The notes: a model not told the origin generated them from the sequence alone. A stretch of 64,000 nucleotides of DNA from an uncultured Alistipes sp. (GCF_963931675.1 NZ_OZ007039.1:1149657-1213656), one strand, 5' to 3'. Positions 1-8,520 are shown, counted from the stretch's first letter. Numbers and translations: made by a program.

Positions 1-51
1 CGACATGACGCCTGAAAACAGCGTCACTGTCGCAATCCGTTTTAGGTTCAT
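1..51 (-). CDS. Exported protein, N-terminal fragment (17 codons, runs off the left edge)
   Basis: An ATG at 49-51 on the minus strand opens a frame that stays open to the edge and reads MNLKRIATVTLFSGVMS. This is a basic N-terminus followed by a hydrophobic stretch, as in a secretion signal. A Bacteroidetes -7 box (122-129) and an inverted repeat lie upstream, which supports a real start. The gene sits next to an AraC-type regulator, so it could be a target of that regulator. The product cannot be told from 17 residues. Confidence 0.6.
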   Translation of the reverse strand, partial: MNLKRIATVTLFSGVMS

Positions 52-106
52 AATAATGATTTTAAGTTTAGGTCTTACGGCTTTCCGATTCCAAAGTCGG
101 ATTCAC

Positions 107-132
107 CACTAAATTCGACAGCAAATTTAGTG
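107..132. repeat. Inverted repeat over the left-edge promoter
   Basis: CACTAAATT (107-115) and AATTTAGTG (124-132) are perfect 9-bp arms around an 8-base spacer. The right arm overlaps the -7 box at 122-129. That position would suit an operator or an mRNA 5' stem-loop. It could bind the neighbouring AraC-type regulator, although such sites are more often direct repeats. Confidence 0.45.
122..129 (-). promoter_or_regulatory. Bacteroidetes -7 box for the left-edge gene
   Basis: On the minus strand this reads TAAATTTG, matching the Bacteroidetes sigma-ABfr -7 consensus TAnnTTTG. It lies about 70 bases before the ATG at 51. No clear -33 TTTG is seen at the expected spacing. The rest of 52-342, between the left-edge gene and the araC-type gene, holds the inverted repeat at 107-132 and nothing else recognised. 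Confidence 0.5.
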
Positions 133-342
133 CACTATATTATCATATATTGATACTTTCTTAGCAAAGAATTACACTTAGCCCTCCCAGAAAAGGAAAA
201 AGACCAATCCCGTACGACATTTTTCCGGACCGAAGCAGGATATCCCCACCGAAAAGTTGACAAAAAAACTCGGAGATAAGGCGTCAGCAGACCGAACCAA
301 CCCCTCACCTCCACCAAAAAGGATATACAAGCCCCCTCAGCG

Positions 343-1227
343 TTATATGATCTTCTTAACCCGCTGGTAATTACTGCGGAACTCTTTGGGCGAACACCCC
401 TTTTTGCGCTTGAAAATACGGTTGAAGTTCGAGATGTTATTGAAGCCGCACTCGAAACAGATTTCGGAAACCGACTGGGTCGTATTGACCAGCATACGCA
501 CCGCATGGCCCAAACGGATCTCAATCAGGTAGTCGGAGAGGTTTTTCCCCGTTCGCTGACTGAAAAAACGGCTGAATGCCGTCGGGCTCATCCCCACGAG
601 TTCGGCCAACTGCGCAAGGCGGATCTCCTTGTTATAATTGCGGTTGATATAGGCGTAAATCTTCTGCACGCGGCGGCTGTCCGCCGAATCGCTGATGCAG
701 GCGAACGAACTGCTCGACAGGGGGCGCGACTCGCACAGCGACAATTCGTAGAGAATGGTCAGAAACTTGAGAACCGCATAAAAGCCCTGTTCCGATGCCA
801 ACCGGTCGAGCAGCGAGTAGACCTTCAGGATAGCGCTCATGGGAAAGGAGCACCCCACACGCGCCTTTTCAAGCATGTGGAGGATGGAATTGAACTGGTT
901 TTTGGAGAGCAGACTTTCAAAAAACAGATCCGAAGAGAATTGGATCGTAATCTCCCGGATCTTTTTCGAGGTACACTTATGCTGTTTCCAGGCGTGTTTC
1001 AGTTCCTTGCCCGCAATCAGGGTCAGGTCGTAATCACCGATCTCCTCGATGGAATCTCCCACAATACGTTGGATTCCCCGTCCGTTCTCCACAAAATTGA
1101 ACTCGTATTCAGCGTGGGAGTGGAGCGGGAACGTAAATTCCGACTTGTAGCGCTCGATGATATAGAAACAATCCTTTTCCGACAGCGGCGTAATCTCGTA
1201 GATCGCATCTTCGTACTGCTTTTCCAT
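343..1227 (-). CDS. AraC-family transcriptional regulator
   Basis: A 294-residue one-component regulator. The N-terminal about 150 residues resemble a cupin-like ligand-binding domain (motif around FPLHSHAEYEF, typical of AraC sensor domains). The C-terminal about 100 residues carry two helix-turn-helix units: one around LAQLAELVGMSPTAFSRFF, the other around VSEICFECGFNNISNFNRIF. It ends with the AraC-signature GCSPKEFR. The frame extends upstream to 1362, but that part would run through the terminator stem of sppA, so the ATG at 1225-1227 (MEKQYEDA) is chosen. It reads toward the left-edge exported gene and ends about 290 bases before it. The likely job is control of a nearby uptake gene. 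The ligand is unknown. Confidence 0.88.
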   Translation of the reverse strand: MEKQYEDAIYEITPLSEKDCFYIIERYKSEFTFPLHSHAEYEFNFVENGRGIQRIVGDSIEEIGDYDLTLIAGKELKHAWKQHKCTSKKIREITIQFSSDLFFESLLSKNQFNSILHMLEKARVGCSFPMSAILKVYSLLDRLASEQGFYAVLKFLTILYELSLCESRPLSSSSFACISDSADSRRVQKIYAYINRNYNKEIRLAQLAELVGMSPTAFSRFFSQRTGKNLSDYLIEIRLGHAVRMLVNTTQSVSEICFECGFNNISNFNRIFKRKKGCSPKEFRSNYQRVKKII

Positions 1228-1326
1228 ACGCGTGAAATGATATGCTGTTACAAGATACGATACTTTTTTAACATATCCTTCTTTTCTTTTGTATTTTATT
1301 CCAAAAAGACTGTGATTCGGGCCCGA

Positions 1327-1367
1327 ATGCTGTGGAGGCCTTCCCTTCGGGAAGGCCTCCACAGCAT
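1327..1367 (-). terminator. Strong hairpin terminator downstream of sppA
   Basis: A perfect 19-bp stem (1327-1345 with 1349-1367) with a 3-base loop lies 13 bases after the sppA stop. A T-run (CTTTTT on the minus strand) follows only about 15 bases later, so termination may rely on the stem. It separates sppA from the araC-type gene. Confidence 0.75.
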
Positions 1368-1379
1368 ATAAAAACCGCC

Positions 1380-3155
1380 TTAACGCAACTCCACGCGATA
1401 GGGCGAATACATTACGATTCCCTGCTGGCTCAGCGCTTCACGGACCGTCTCGTACTCCTTCATCATGTCGCCCAATTCCGAACGTGTGAAGGACGCACGC
1501 ACACTCCGGCTCAACGAAGCCAGCACCGCCGCCAGACCCGTCGGCTGCTCCGTTACCTCGACAACCCGGTAGTTTTCACCCAGTTCGGCCTTGTCAACAG
1601 CCAGCGCAATGGCCGTCTTCAAACCGCCGCAGGCATCCACCAGTCCGATTCCCAAAGCCTCTTCTCCCGACCAGACCCGGCCGCCGGCAATCTCCAGAAC
1701 CCGTTCAATCGGCAGGTTGCGACCCTCGGACACGTCGTTCGTAAAGGTCGTGTAGACCCGGTCCACCCCGCGCATGATCATCGCACGCTGCACGGGCGTC
1801 AGCGGTCCCTTGCCCAGAAAATCCGACGACCTGTTGCTCTGGACCCCGTCGATGGTGATCCCGAGCTTGTTCTTCAGCGCATCGCGCGGATCGAGGATCA
1901 TCCCGAAGACGCCGATCGAACCGGTCAGCGTCAGCCGGTCGGCCACAATGACGTCGGCCGGGCAGGAGATGTAGTATCCACCGCTGGCCGCATAGGAGCC
2001 CATCGAGACAATCACGGGTTTCTCGGCCCGCAGAAGCTCCATTTCACGCCAGATCACATCCGAAGCCAACGCACTGCCGCCCGGCGAGTTGACCCGCACG
2101 ACGACCGCCTTGACCTGGTCGTCACGACGCACATCGGCCAGTTTCGCGGCCAGCGTATTGCCGTAGATCTCCCTGCCGTAACCCTCGCCGTCGACAATCT
2201 GGCCGTCGGCATAGACGATGGCCACCCGGTCCGCCGAAATGTTCTTCAGATCGGCCCCCACCTGCGCGGCGTATTCCCCAAGGGTCACGAAACGGTAATC
2301 CCCGCCGTCGGACTCCACACCCAGACTGTCGAAAACATCGTTCATCTGGTCCTCATAAAGCAATTCGTCGACAAATCCGTACTTGAGCGCCTCGTCGGCA
2401 AGCGTCACTTCGAGGTTGTCCGTAATGCGGCGCATCTCCACGGAATCGATGCCGCGCGCGGCGCAGACGGCATCCGAAATGGTTCCCCACATCGAATTGA
2501 CCAGCGCCTGCATCTGCTCGCGGTTGGACGGTGACATCTTCTCCAGGATAAACGGCTCCACGGCACTCTTGTACCTGCAGGCCGTCGGGCGGAAAATCTC
2601 CACGTTGAGGTCGAGTTTATCCAGCAACCCCTTGTAGAAGGTGACGTTCGAGGCCAGTCCCGACCAGTCCATTCCCCCTTCGGGCTGCAGGTAGATCCGG
2701 TCGGCCACCGAAGCGAGATAATACTGCCCCTGGGAGTAGGTCTCGTTATAGGCCACCACGAACTTGCCGCTCTGCTTGAACTCTTCGAGGGCCTCCCGCA
2801 ACTCTTCGAGCAGGGCCGTACCGGCAATCCCGCCCGTACCGTTCATCCGCAGGTAAATACCCTTGATCCGATCGTCGGCAGCGGCCGCTTCGAGGGCCCG
2901 GAGCGCCTTGAACAGCGAGAGTTGCGGCATGGACTGAAGCGTCGTGACATCGATCCCCGCCAGCGGGTCGGACGACGGAGCATCGGTCAGCATCTCCGAA
3001 AAATCGATCTTCAGGATCGATTCGGGGTAGACCGCCACGCTCTTCTCCATCGAACCGGCAATCCCCAACAGCAGGAAAATCCACAGGAAAAATACGAGGA
3101 ACATTCCTACGACAACCGCAAGAAGTCCCGCCAGAAAAGTTTTCACAAAATTCAT
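1380..3155 (-). CDS. sppA: Signal peptide peptidase SppA, 67-kDa type
   Basis: A 591-residue, membrane-anchored serine protease that degrades signal peptides left after protein export. It is the long, duplicated form with two tandem S49 domains. One N-terminal membrane segment spans about residues 4-33 (hydrophobic LLAVVVGMFLVFFLW). The expected Lys/Ser dyad is present: Lys196 in RYKSAVEPF of the first half, and Ser391 in YAASGGYY of the second half. E. coli SppA uses the equivalent Lys209 and Ser409. The ATG at 3153-3155 follows an AT-rich leader. It is divergent from mrp and ends in a strong hairpin. No operon partner is apparent. Confidence 0.95.
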   Translation of the reverse strand: MNFVKTFLAGLLAVVVGMFLVFFLWIFLLLGIAGSMEKSVAVYPESILKIDFSEMLTDAPSSDPLAGIDVTTLQSMPQLSLFKALRALEAAAADDRIKGIYLRMNGTGGIAGTALLEELREALEEFKQSGKFVVAYNETYSQGQYYLASVADRIYLQPEGGMDWSGLASNVTFYKGLLDKLDLNVEIFRPTACRYKSAVEPFILEKMSPSNREQMQALVNSMWGTISDAVCAARGIDSVEMRRITDNLEVTLADEALKYGFVDELLYEDQMNDVFDSLGVESDGGDYRFVTLGEYAAQVGADLKNISADRVAIVYADGQIVDGEGYGREIYGNTLAAKLADVRRDDQVKAVVVRVNSPGGSALASDVIWREMELLRAEKPVIVSMGSYAASGGYYISCPADVIVADRLTLTGSIGVFGMILDPRDALKNKLGITIDGVQSNRSSDFLGKGPLTPVQRAMIMRGVDRVYTTFTNDVSEGRNLPIERVLEIAGGRVWSGEEALGIGLVDACGGLKTAIALAVDKAELGENYRVVEVTEQPTGLAAVLASLSRSVRASFTRSELGDMMKEYETVREALSQQGIVMYSPYRVELR

Positions 3156-3318
3156 AATTTCCGATTTGTTATAATAATTTATCTATTCCAATTCGAAGTG
3201 CGGAACTGAAACAAACCACACTGCAACACGTTCGATCGCCCCCCTCAGTTTCCTTTCTCCCCGTATCGGGAAAATATCTCCCGAGGTCATTTCAAAAACG
3301 GAAATGTCACCGATACAC

Positions 3319-3343
3319 GGTTCCATTTCGTTTCAATGGAACC
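3319..3343. repeat. Inverted repeat in the sppA-mrp divergent gap
   Basis: GGTTCCATT (3319-3327) and AATGGAACC (3335-3343) form a perfect 9-bp inverted repeat with a 7-base spacer. It lies midway in the 345-base gap between the sppA start (3155) and the mrp start (3501). It may be an operator. Apart from this and the mrp -7 box, nothing else was recognised in the gap. Confidence 0.4.
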
Positions 3344-3468
3344 CCTGTTCTGAAAAATTCCCTGTTATTCCCATGCAAATATAGTGATATTTTACGAAAA
3401 ACAAATAAAATTTATCGTTTCCCGATAAAATAAATTACCTTCCTGTATTTAATCCTGAAAATATGCGT

Positions 3469-3476
3469 TATCTTTG
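3469..3476 (+). promoter_or_regulatory. Promoter -7 box of mrp
   Basis: TATCTTTG matches the Bacteroidetes TAnnTTTG -7 element. Transcription should begin around 3482. This rules out the in-frame TTG at 3474, which lies inside the box, and makes the ATG at 3501 the natural start. The -33 region (about 3445) is weak. Confidence 0.65.
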
Positions 3477-3500
3477 CAGAAAATGTCATATTCTGCTGTT

Positions 3501-4553
3501 ATGGAAGACAAAATAAAGGAACTGCTCGCCTCGATCGTCCATCCCGAAACGGGAAAGGACATCGTCACGAGCGGATTCATCGAACACCTCGCTACGGCCG
3601 ACGGCAAAGTGACCGTCGTGCTGCGTTTCGCCAAGGCCCGCGACCCCTTCGCCGTGAAGATCAAGAACCAGGCGGAGAGTCTGCTGCACGAGGCATTCCC
3701 GGGCTCCGAGGTCCTTGTCGTCATCAAGGAGGGAGGTGCGGCACCGCGTCCGGAACCGAAACTCTCGACCACGACGGGCGGAATCGCCAAGGTGATCTCC
3801 ATCGCCTCGGGAAAGGGCGGGGTAGGCAAGTCCACCGTGACGGCCAACCTGGCCATCGCCCTGCGGAACATGGGATTCCGGGTCGGCATACTCGATGCCG
3901 ACATCTACGGGCCCTCGCAGCCCAAGATGTTCGGCGTCGAAGGTTACCTGCCGGAAGCCGTCATCGAGGAGGGCAGGGAGCACATCATCCCCGCCGAGTC
4001 GATGGATATCCGGCTGATGTCTATCGGTTTCTTCATCAAACCCACCGATGCGCTGCTATGGCGCGGCGCCATGGCCGTGAGCGCCCTGAAACAGATGATC
4101 CACCAGACACGCTGGGGAACGCTGGACTTCCTGCTCGCAGACCTGCCCCCCGGCACGGGAGACGTACACCTGTCGATCATCGGGGAGCTGAAGATCGACG
4201 CCGCAGTGATCGTCTCGACGCCGCAGCAGGTGGCCGTGGCAGACGTGGTGCGCGGTGTGGAGATGTTCCGCAACGAAAATGTCCACATTCCGGTTGCGGG
4301 GATCATCGAGAACATGGCGTGGTTCACCCCCGCAGAGCTTCCCCAGAACCGTTACTACCTCTTCGGACGAGGCGGAGCCAGGACCTATGCCGAGCAGAAC
4401 GGCGTGGATTTCCTGGGTGAAATTCCGATCGTTCAGTCGATTATGGAGGGTTCGGAAGAGGGTCGTCCGGCCACGTCGACCCATCCCGAGGTGGAGGAGC
4501 GCTACCGCGCCATCGCCGAAAAGATTGTCGGCAAAGTGATGAAAAACGGTTGA
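3501..4553 (+). CDS. mrp: Mrp/NBP35-family Fe-S cluster carrier ATPase
   Basis: A 350-residue cytosolic P-loop ATPase of the Mrp/ApbC group, which holds Fe-S clusters and passes them to apoproteins. The first about 80 residues form an FSCA/MIP18-like domain. The Walker A motif SGKGGVGKST follows at about residue 103, then the ILDADIYGPSQP and DLPPGTGDVHL motifs of the family. The CxxC pair that binds the bridging cluster in proteobacterial and eukaryotic members is absent: the matching segment reads ENMAWFTPAELP. From memory the same replacement is seen in other Bacteroidetes. The ATG at 3501 is preferred over 3483 because of the -7 box at 3469-3476. It lies upstream of nadA, whose product is an Fe-S enzyme. 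Confidence 0.92.
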   Translation: MEDKIKELLASIVHPETGKDIVTSGFIEHLATADGKVTVVLRFAKARDPFAVKIKNQAESLLHEAFPGSEVLVVIKEGGAAPRPEPKLSTTTGGIAKVISIASGKGGVGKSTVTANLAIALRNMGFRVGILDADIYGPSQPKMFGVEGYLPEAVIEEGREHIIPAESMDIRLMSIGFFIKPTDALLWRGAMAVSALKQMIHQTRWGTLDFLLADLPPGTGDVHLSIIGELKIDAAVIVSTPQQVAVADVVRGVEMFRNENVHIPVAGIIENMAWFTPAELPQNRYYLFGRGGARTYAEQNGVDFLGEIPIVQSIMEGSEEGRPATSTHPEVEERYRAIAEKIVGKVMKNG

Positions 4554-4556
4554 CAA

Positions 4557-4952
4557 GTTGTCGATAACCCGTTCAACAACGGATGAAAAATAAGGATAAC
4601 TTGACGGGGCGAAAACTTGGATTTCGGAAAGCGATGCGGATATATACGGAAATTCTCCGAAACCAAATTTTTTTATAAAAAGTTATGCCGCCCGGAACTG
4701 GTCGGAAAAGGAAATCCGATGTTGATAAAATAAGGCTGTCGAAATGTGGAAAACTGAGATGAACAATTGTTGATTATTTTTGATATCTCACTAAAAACCA
4801 ATATTTTAAATAAAAAATAAATCAAAAAGAAAAAGGAAAAATGTTGATAGGAAAATAACAGTCGAAGTTGTCAACAGTATCAACAGCTATTTTACTTATT
4901 CTTCTTTTTTATTTATTTAAATTAAATTTAAAAGGAATAAAAACAAAAAGCG
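4557..4952. other. AT-rich intergenic region with DnaA-box-like words (oriC candidate)
   Basis: A 396-base gap that is much more AT-rich than its surroundings, especially 4660-4680 and 4770-4930. It holds a cluster of words close to the DnaA box TGTGGATAA: TGTCGATAA (4559-4567), TGTTGATAA (4720-4728), TGTGGAAAA (4745-4753), TGTTGATTA (4768-4776) and TGTTGATAG (4842-4850). On the minus strand are TGTTGATAC (4877-4885) and TGTTGACAA (4868-4876). Three are 8/9 matches. No convincing gene is present. Two parS-like sites lie 6-7 kb downstream. An origin role is an inference; it may only be the nadA promoter region. Confidence 0.35.
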
Positions 4953-5894
4953 ATGAACGTCGAAAACTCCGCCGAACTCCGCCGCCGCATCGAGGCGCTC
5001 AAACGCGAGAAAAACGCCATCATCCTGGCCCATTACTATACGAAGCCCGAAGTGCAGGCCGTGGCCGATTTCCTGGGCGATTCGCTCGCCCTCTCGGTCC
5101 GGGCCCAACAGGTCGAGGCTCGGATCATCCTCTTCGCCGGGGTGCACTTCATGGCCGAGACCGCCAAGGTCCTCTGCCCCGACAAGAAGGTGCTCATTCC
5201 GTGCCCCGAGGCGGGTTGCTCGCTGGCCGAGTCGTGCGACGCAAAGGAGTTCGCCGCCTTCAAGGCGAAATACCCCGGATACAAGGTCGTGTCGTATGTC
5301 AATACGACGGTCGGGGTCAAGGCCCTGACGGATGTCTGCTGCACGTCGTCCAATGCGCTGAAGGTCGTCGAGTCGCTGCCTGCCGACCAGCCGCTGATCT
5401 TCGCCCCGGACCGCAACCTGGGATCCTATATTCAGAAGTTGACCGGACGGAAGAACATGGTGCTGTGGGACGGTGCCTGCCATGTCCACGAGGAGTTTTC
5501 GCTGGAAAAGATCCTGCAGCTCAAACGCGAACACCCCGAAGCGAAAGTGGTCGTACACCCCGAGTGCCGGGCCTATATCGTTGAGGTGGCCGACTACGTG
5601 GGTTCGACGGCCGGGATCCTCGACTACTGCGACCGCAGCGAAGCCCGGGAGTTCATCGTCGTGACCGAGGCCGGCATCCTTGCGGAGATGCGGAAACGCT
5701 GTCCGGAGAAGGTCTTCATCCCGGCACCGCCCGATGACGAAACGTGTGCCTGCAACAACTGCAAGTACATGAAGATGGTGACGCTGGAGAATATCTGCTC
5801 GTGCCTGGAGAACGAGGCGCCGGAGATCGTGCTCGACGAGGAGACCCGCCGGGCTGCCGAACGCTCGATCCGAAACATGATTGCCATCCGTTAA
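4953..5894 (+). CDS. nadA: Quinolinate synthase NadA
   Basis: A 313-residue cytosolic 4Fe-4S enzyme that condenses iminoaspartate with dihydroxyacetone phosphate to quinolinate in NAD synthesis. Family motifs run in order: ILAHYYTKPEVQAVADFLGDS near the N-terminus, FAGVHFMAETAKVLCPDKKV, PEAGCSLAESC, YVNTTVGVKALTDVCCTSSNA, and the C-terminal CACNNCKYMKMVTLENI. These contain the three cluster-binding Cys positions. The length is typical of the family. The ATG at 4953 follows the long AT-rich gap. No nadB or nadC lies beside it in this window, so NAD synthesis genes are probably scattered. Confidence 0.96.
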   Translation: MNVENSAELRRRIEALKREKNAIILAHYYTKPEVQAVADFLGDSLALSVRAQQVEARIILFAGVHFMAETAKVLCPDKKVLIPCPEAGCSLAESCDAKEFAAFKAKYPGYKVVSYVNTTVGVKALTDVCCTSSNALKVVESLPADQPLIFAPDRNLGSYIQKLTGRKNMVLWDGACHVHEEFSLEKILQLKREHPEAKVVVHPECRAYIVEVADYVGSTAGILDYCDRSEAREFIVVTEAGILAEMRKRCPEKVFIPAPPDDETCACNNCKYMKMVTLENICSCLENEAPEIVLDEETRRAAERSIRNMIAIR

Positions 5895-5901
5895 AAGGCC
5901 G

Positions 5902-6078
5902 ATGCGGGGACTCGATTCCGGCGAGCGGATGGATGCCCTGCGTCTGCTGCTGGAAAAGCGTGCGCCCGAGGATTGTGAGACGGGGATGCGTTATGCCGTG
6001 AAGTCGTTTCATCGGACCGAGATTCTCCGTCTGGAGATCCTGGCGGGGAGTGGGACGGCGAGGGTGATTCGGGAATGA
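5902..6078 (+). CDS. Small uncharacterised protein downstream of nadA
   Basis: A 58-residue frame from the ATG at 5902, 7 bases after the nadA stop. The same frame also opens at 5881, inside nadA. Codon use is GC3-rich, like its neighbours. The product begins MRGLDSGERMDALRLLLEK, is mixed charged, and has no signal peptide or membrane segment. No family is recognised. The spacing suggests cotranslation with nadA. It could be a chance frame or the remnant of a larger gene. Confidence 0.42.
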   Translation: MRGLDSGERMDALRLLLEKRAPEDCETGMRYAVKSFHRTEILRLEILAGSGTARVIRE

Positions 6079-6177
6079 GATCGCAGGATGGGTGTAGTTG
6101 CTGTATGGCGGATTGAAATAGATTCTTCTTTTTTTCTTCTTTTTTATTTTTATTTTTTATTAAAAGAAATTTTATCT

Positions 6178-6218
6178 AAAAAAATAAAAAAATAAAAAAA
6201 TAAAAAAATAAAAAAAAT
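6178..6218 (+). repeat. Tandem A7T octamer repeat upstream of the S46 peptidase gene
   Basis: Five units of seven or eight A followed by one T (T at 6185, 6193, 6201, 6209 and 6218), 14 bases before the ATG at 6233. It follows a T-rich tract (6124-6160). It lies in the mRNA leader of the peptidase gene, where A-rich sequence could aid ribosome loading. Unit-number slippage could tune expression. The rest of 6079-6232 holds nothing else recognised. Confidence 0.8.
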
Positions 6219-6232
6219 ACTAAAAACGACCC

Positions 6233-8365
6233 ATGAAGAAAATCTTTTCTTTGCTGGCGGCAGTGTGCGTGACGCTCTCTGCGGCAGCCGATGAAGGCAT
6301 GTGGCTCCTGCCCTACCTTCAGAAAATGAACATTAGGAACATGAAGGAGCGGGGCTGCAAACTCTCCGCCGAGGAGATCTACAGCGTGAACAAGTCGTCG
6401 CTCAAGGATGCCGTCGTCATTTTCGGCGGAGGATGTACCGGTGAGATCGTATCGCCCGAAGGCCTGCTCTTTACGAACCACCATTGCGGCTACGGTTCGA
6501 TCCAGCAGCTTTCGAGCGTCGAGCACGATTATCTGAAGTATGGCTTCTGGGCCATGTCGCAGGCCGAAGAGCTGCCCGCTCCGGGACTCGAAGTGCGTTT
6601 CATCCGTCAGATCGCCGACGTCACGCCCGAGGTGATGGGCAACGTCCCCTCGATCGCCTCTCAGCAGGAGTACGAGCGCATCACGGAGGAAAACATCGCG
6701 GGAATCGAAAAACGCCTCCGGGAGGAGAATCCGGGCATGGAGATCTCGGTCAAGCCGTTCTTCGGCGGCAACCAGTTCTTCGCCTTCGTGATGGAGGTCT
6801 ACAAGGACGTGCGCCTGGTGGGTGCGCCCCCCTCGTCGATCGGCAAGTTCGGCGGCGATACCGACAACTGGATGTGGCCGCGCCATACGGGCGATTTCTC
6901 GATCTTCCGCGTCTATGCCGGACCGGACAACCGCCCGGCCGAGTATTCGCCCGAAAACCGCCCCTACAAGGCTGAAAAGTTTTTGAAAATTTCCCTCCAG
7001 GGCGTCGACGAGAACGACTTTGCGATGATTATGGGATTTCCCGGCTCGACCGAGCGCTATGCCACGTCGTATGAGATCGACGATCTGCTGAAGGTCGATA
7101 ATCCCCAGCGGATCTTTATCCGCGGCGAGCGTCAGGAGATCCTTTGGAAAGACATGATTGCCGACGATGCCATTCGGATCCAGTACGCCTCGAAATACGC
7201 CCGTTCGTCGAATTACTGGAAGAATTCGATCGGCATGTCGCGCGGCATCGAGAAACTCGACGTAAAGGCCCGCAAGGAGGCACAGGAGGCTTCGTTCCAG
7301 GCTTGGGCCGAGAAGAACACCCTGCCCGAGGAGGGCTATGTCGGTGCCCTGGCGAAGATCCGCGAGGCTGTCGGCGAGATGTCGCCGCTGGGCGCATCGC
7401 GTCAGTATCTGGCCGAAGCGTTCCTGTCGGCCGTTGAGCTGCTGGCGCCCGCGCGTTCGTTCATCGACATGCAGCAGATGGAGGTGAAGGCGGAGATCAA
7501 GGATCCCGCCGCGGCCCGGGAGCGGTTCGCCGCATGGTACAAGGATTACAGCCCTGCAACCGACCGCAAGGTGGCCAAACGGATGCTCACGATCGCACGG
7601 GAGAACATGAAGGAGTTGCCGTCGTTCTATGCCGAGGTGGTCGACAAGAGGTTCGGAGGCGATATCGACGCCTGTGTCGATGATCTCTACGACCATTCGA
7701 TTTTCACCTCCGGGGAGAAGGTCATGTCCCTGCTGGATGACTATGCTCCGGAAAAGATCGCTTCGGATCCTGCCGTTGTGCTGGCCAAGTCGGTTATGGA
7801 GCAGTACAAACGGCTTTCCGAGGCCCTCAAAGAGCCTATGAAGCGTTACGACGAAGGGCATCGCAAGTACATTGCCGGACTGATGCTGCAGCAGCCCAAA
7901 AAGGCCTGGGCTTCGGATGCCAACTTTACGATCCGTCTGACCTACGGCCGTGTGCTCCCCTATTCACCGGCCGACGGCATCGAGTACAACTACTATACGA
8001 CGCTGAAGGGGGTTATGGAGAAGGAGGATTCCGAGAATCCGCAGGAGTTCTTCGTACCCGAAAAGTTGAAGGAGCTCTACGCGGCGAAGGATTTCGGGCG
8101 TTATGCCAATGCGAAGGGCGAGCTGCCGACCTGCTTCCTGGCCGACTGCGACATCACGGGCGGCAACTCAGGATCGCCGGTGTTGAACGGCTCCGGAGCG
8201 CTGATCGGGCTGGCCTTCGACGGTAACTGGGAGGCCATGTCGGGGGATATAGCCTTCGAGCCCGACCTGCAGCGCACGATTGCCGTGGATATACGGTACG
8301 TGTTGTTTATCGTCGACAAGTTTGCCGGGGCCGGCTGGCTCTTGGACGAGTTGCAGTTCGAGTAG
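6233..8365 (+). CDS. S46 dipeptidyl-peptidase, DPP7-like
   Basis: A 710-residue exported serine exopeptidase that removes dipeptides from oligopeptide N-termini, probably in the periplasm. A signal peptide spans residues 1-19 (cleavage near AAA/DEG). The chymotrypsin-like triad is visible: His84 in TNHHCGYGS, Asp in the DTDNWMWPRHTGDF region, and Ser646 in GGNSGSPV. Eighteen residues after the catalytic Ser, the S1-specificity position is Gly664 (FDGNWEAM). In the family, Gly marks DPP7-type enzymes that prefer hydrophobic P1, whereas Arg marks DPP11 (Asp/Glu P1). It is monocistronic with its own terminator. A divergent paralogue lies at 61079. Confidence 0.93.
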   Translation: MKKIFSLLAAVCVTLSAAADEGMWLLPYLQKMNIRNMKERGCKLSAEEIYSVNKSSLKDAVVIFGGGCTGEIVSPEGLLFTNHHCGYGSIQQLSSVEHDYLKYGFWAMSQAEELPAPGLEVRFIRQIADVTPEVMGNVPSIASQQEYERITEENIAGIEKRLREENPGMEISVKPFFGGNQFFAFVMEVYKDVRLVGAPPSSIGKFGGDTDNWMWPRHTGDFSIFRVYAGPDNRPAEYSPENRPYKAEKFLKISLQGVDENDFAMIMGFPGSTERYATSYEIDDLLKVDNPQRIFIRGERQEILWKDMIADDAIRIQYASKYARSSNYWKNSIGMSRGIEKLDVKARKEAQEASFQAWAEKNTLPEEGYVGALAKIREAVGEMSPLGASRQYLAEAFLSAVELLAPARSFIDMQQMEVKAEIKDPAAARERFAAWYKDYSPATDRKVAKRMLTIARENMKELPSFYAEVVDKRFGGDIDACVDDLYDHSIFTSGEKVMSLLDDYAPEKIASDPAVVLAKSVMEQYKRLSEALKEPMKRYDEGHRKYIAGLMLQQPKKAWASDANFTIRLTYGRVLPYSPADGIEYNYYTTLKGVMEKEDSENPQEFFVPEKLKELYAAKDFGRYANAKGELPTCFLADCDITGGNSGSPVLNGSGALIGLAFDGNWEAMSGDIAFEPDLQRTIAVDIRYVLFIVDKFAGAGWLLDELQFE

Positions 8366-8387
8366 AGACTGTTTCCATACACATATG

Positions 8388-8426
8388 AAAAGGGATTTGC
8401 CTCCGTGGGGGCGAATCCTTTTTTTT
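8388..8426 (+). terminator. Terminator of the S46 peptidase gene
   Basis: The stem AAAAGG/ATTTGCC (8388-8401) pairs with GGCGAAT/CCTTTT (8410-8422), with one bulge and one G-U pair. It is followed by a run of eight T (8419-8426), 22 bases after the stop. Confidence 0.75.
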
Positions 8427-8520
8427 AGGTTGTGGTCCGGGAACGGTTGGCGGAAAATCGCTTTTTCACGCCGCGGATGACAAAATTCCCCTTTTCGTTC
8501 CGGAATCCCTTAAAATTTCG

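Noticed and set aside
1228..1362. Longer AraC-type product starting at 1362
   Set aside because: It would translate through the sppA terminator stem; conserved similarity begins near the ATG at 1227.
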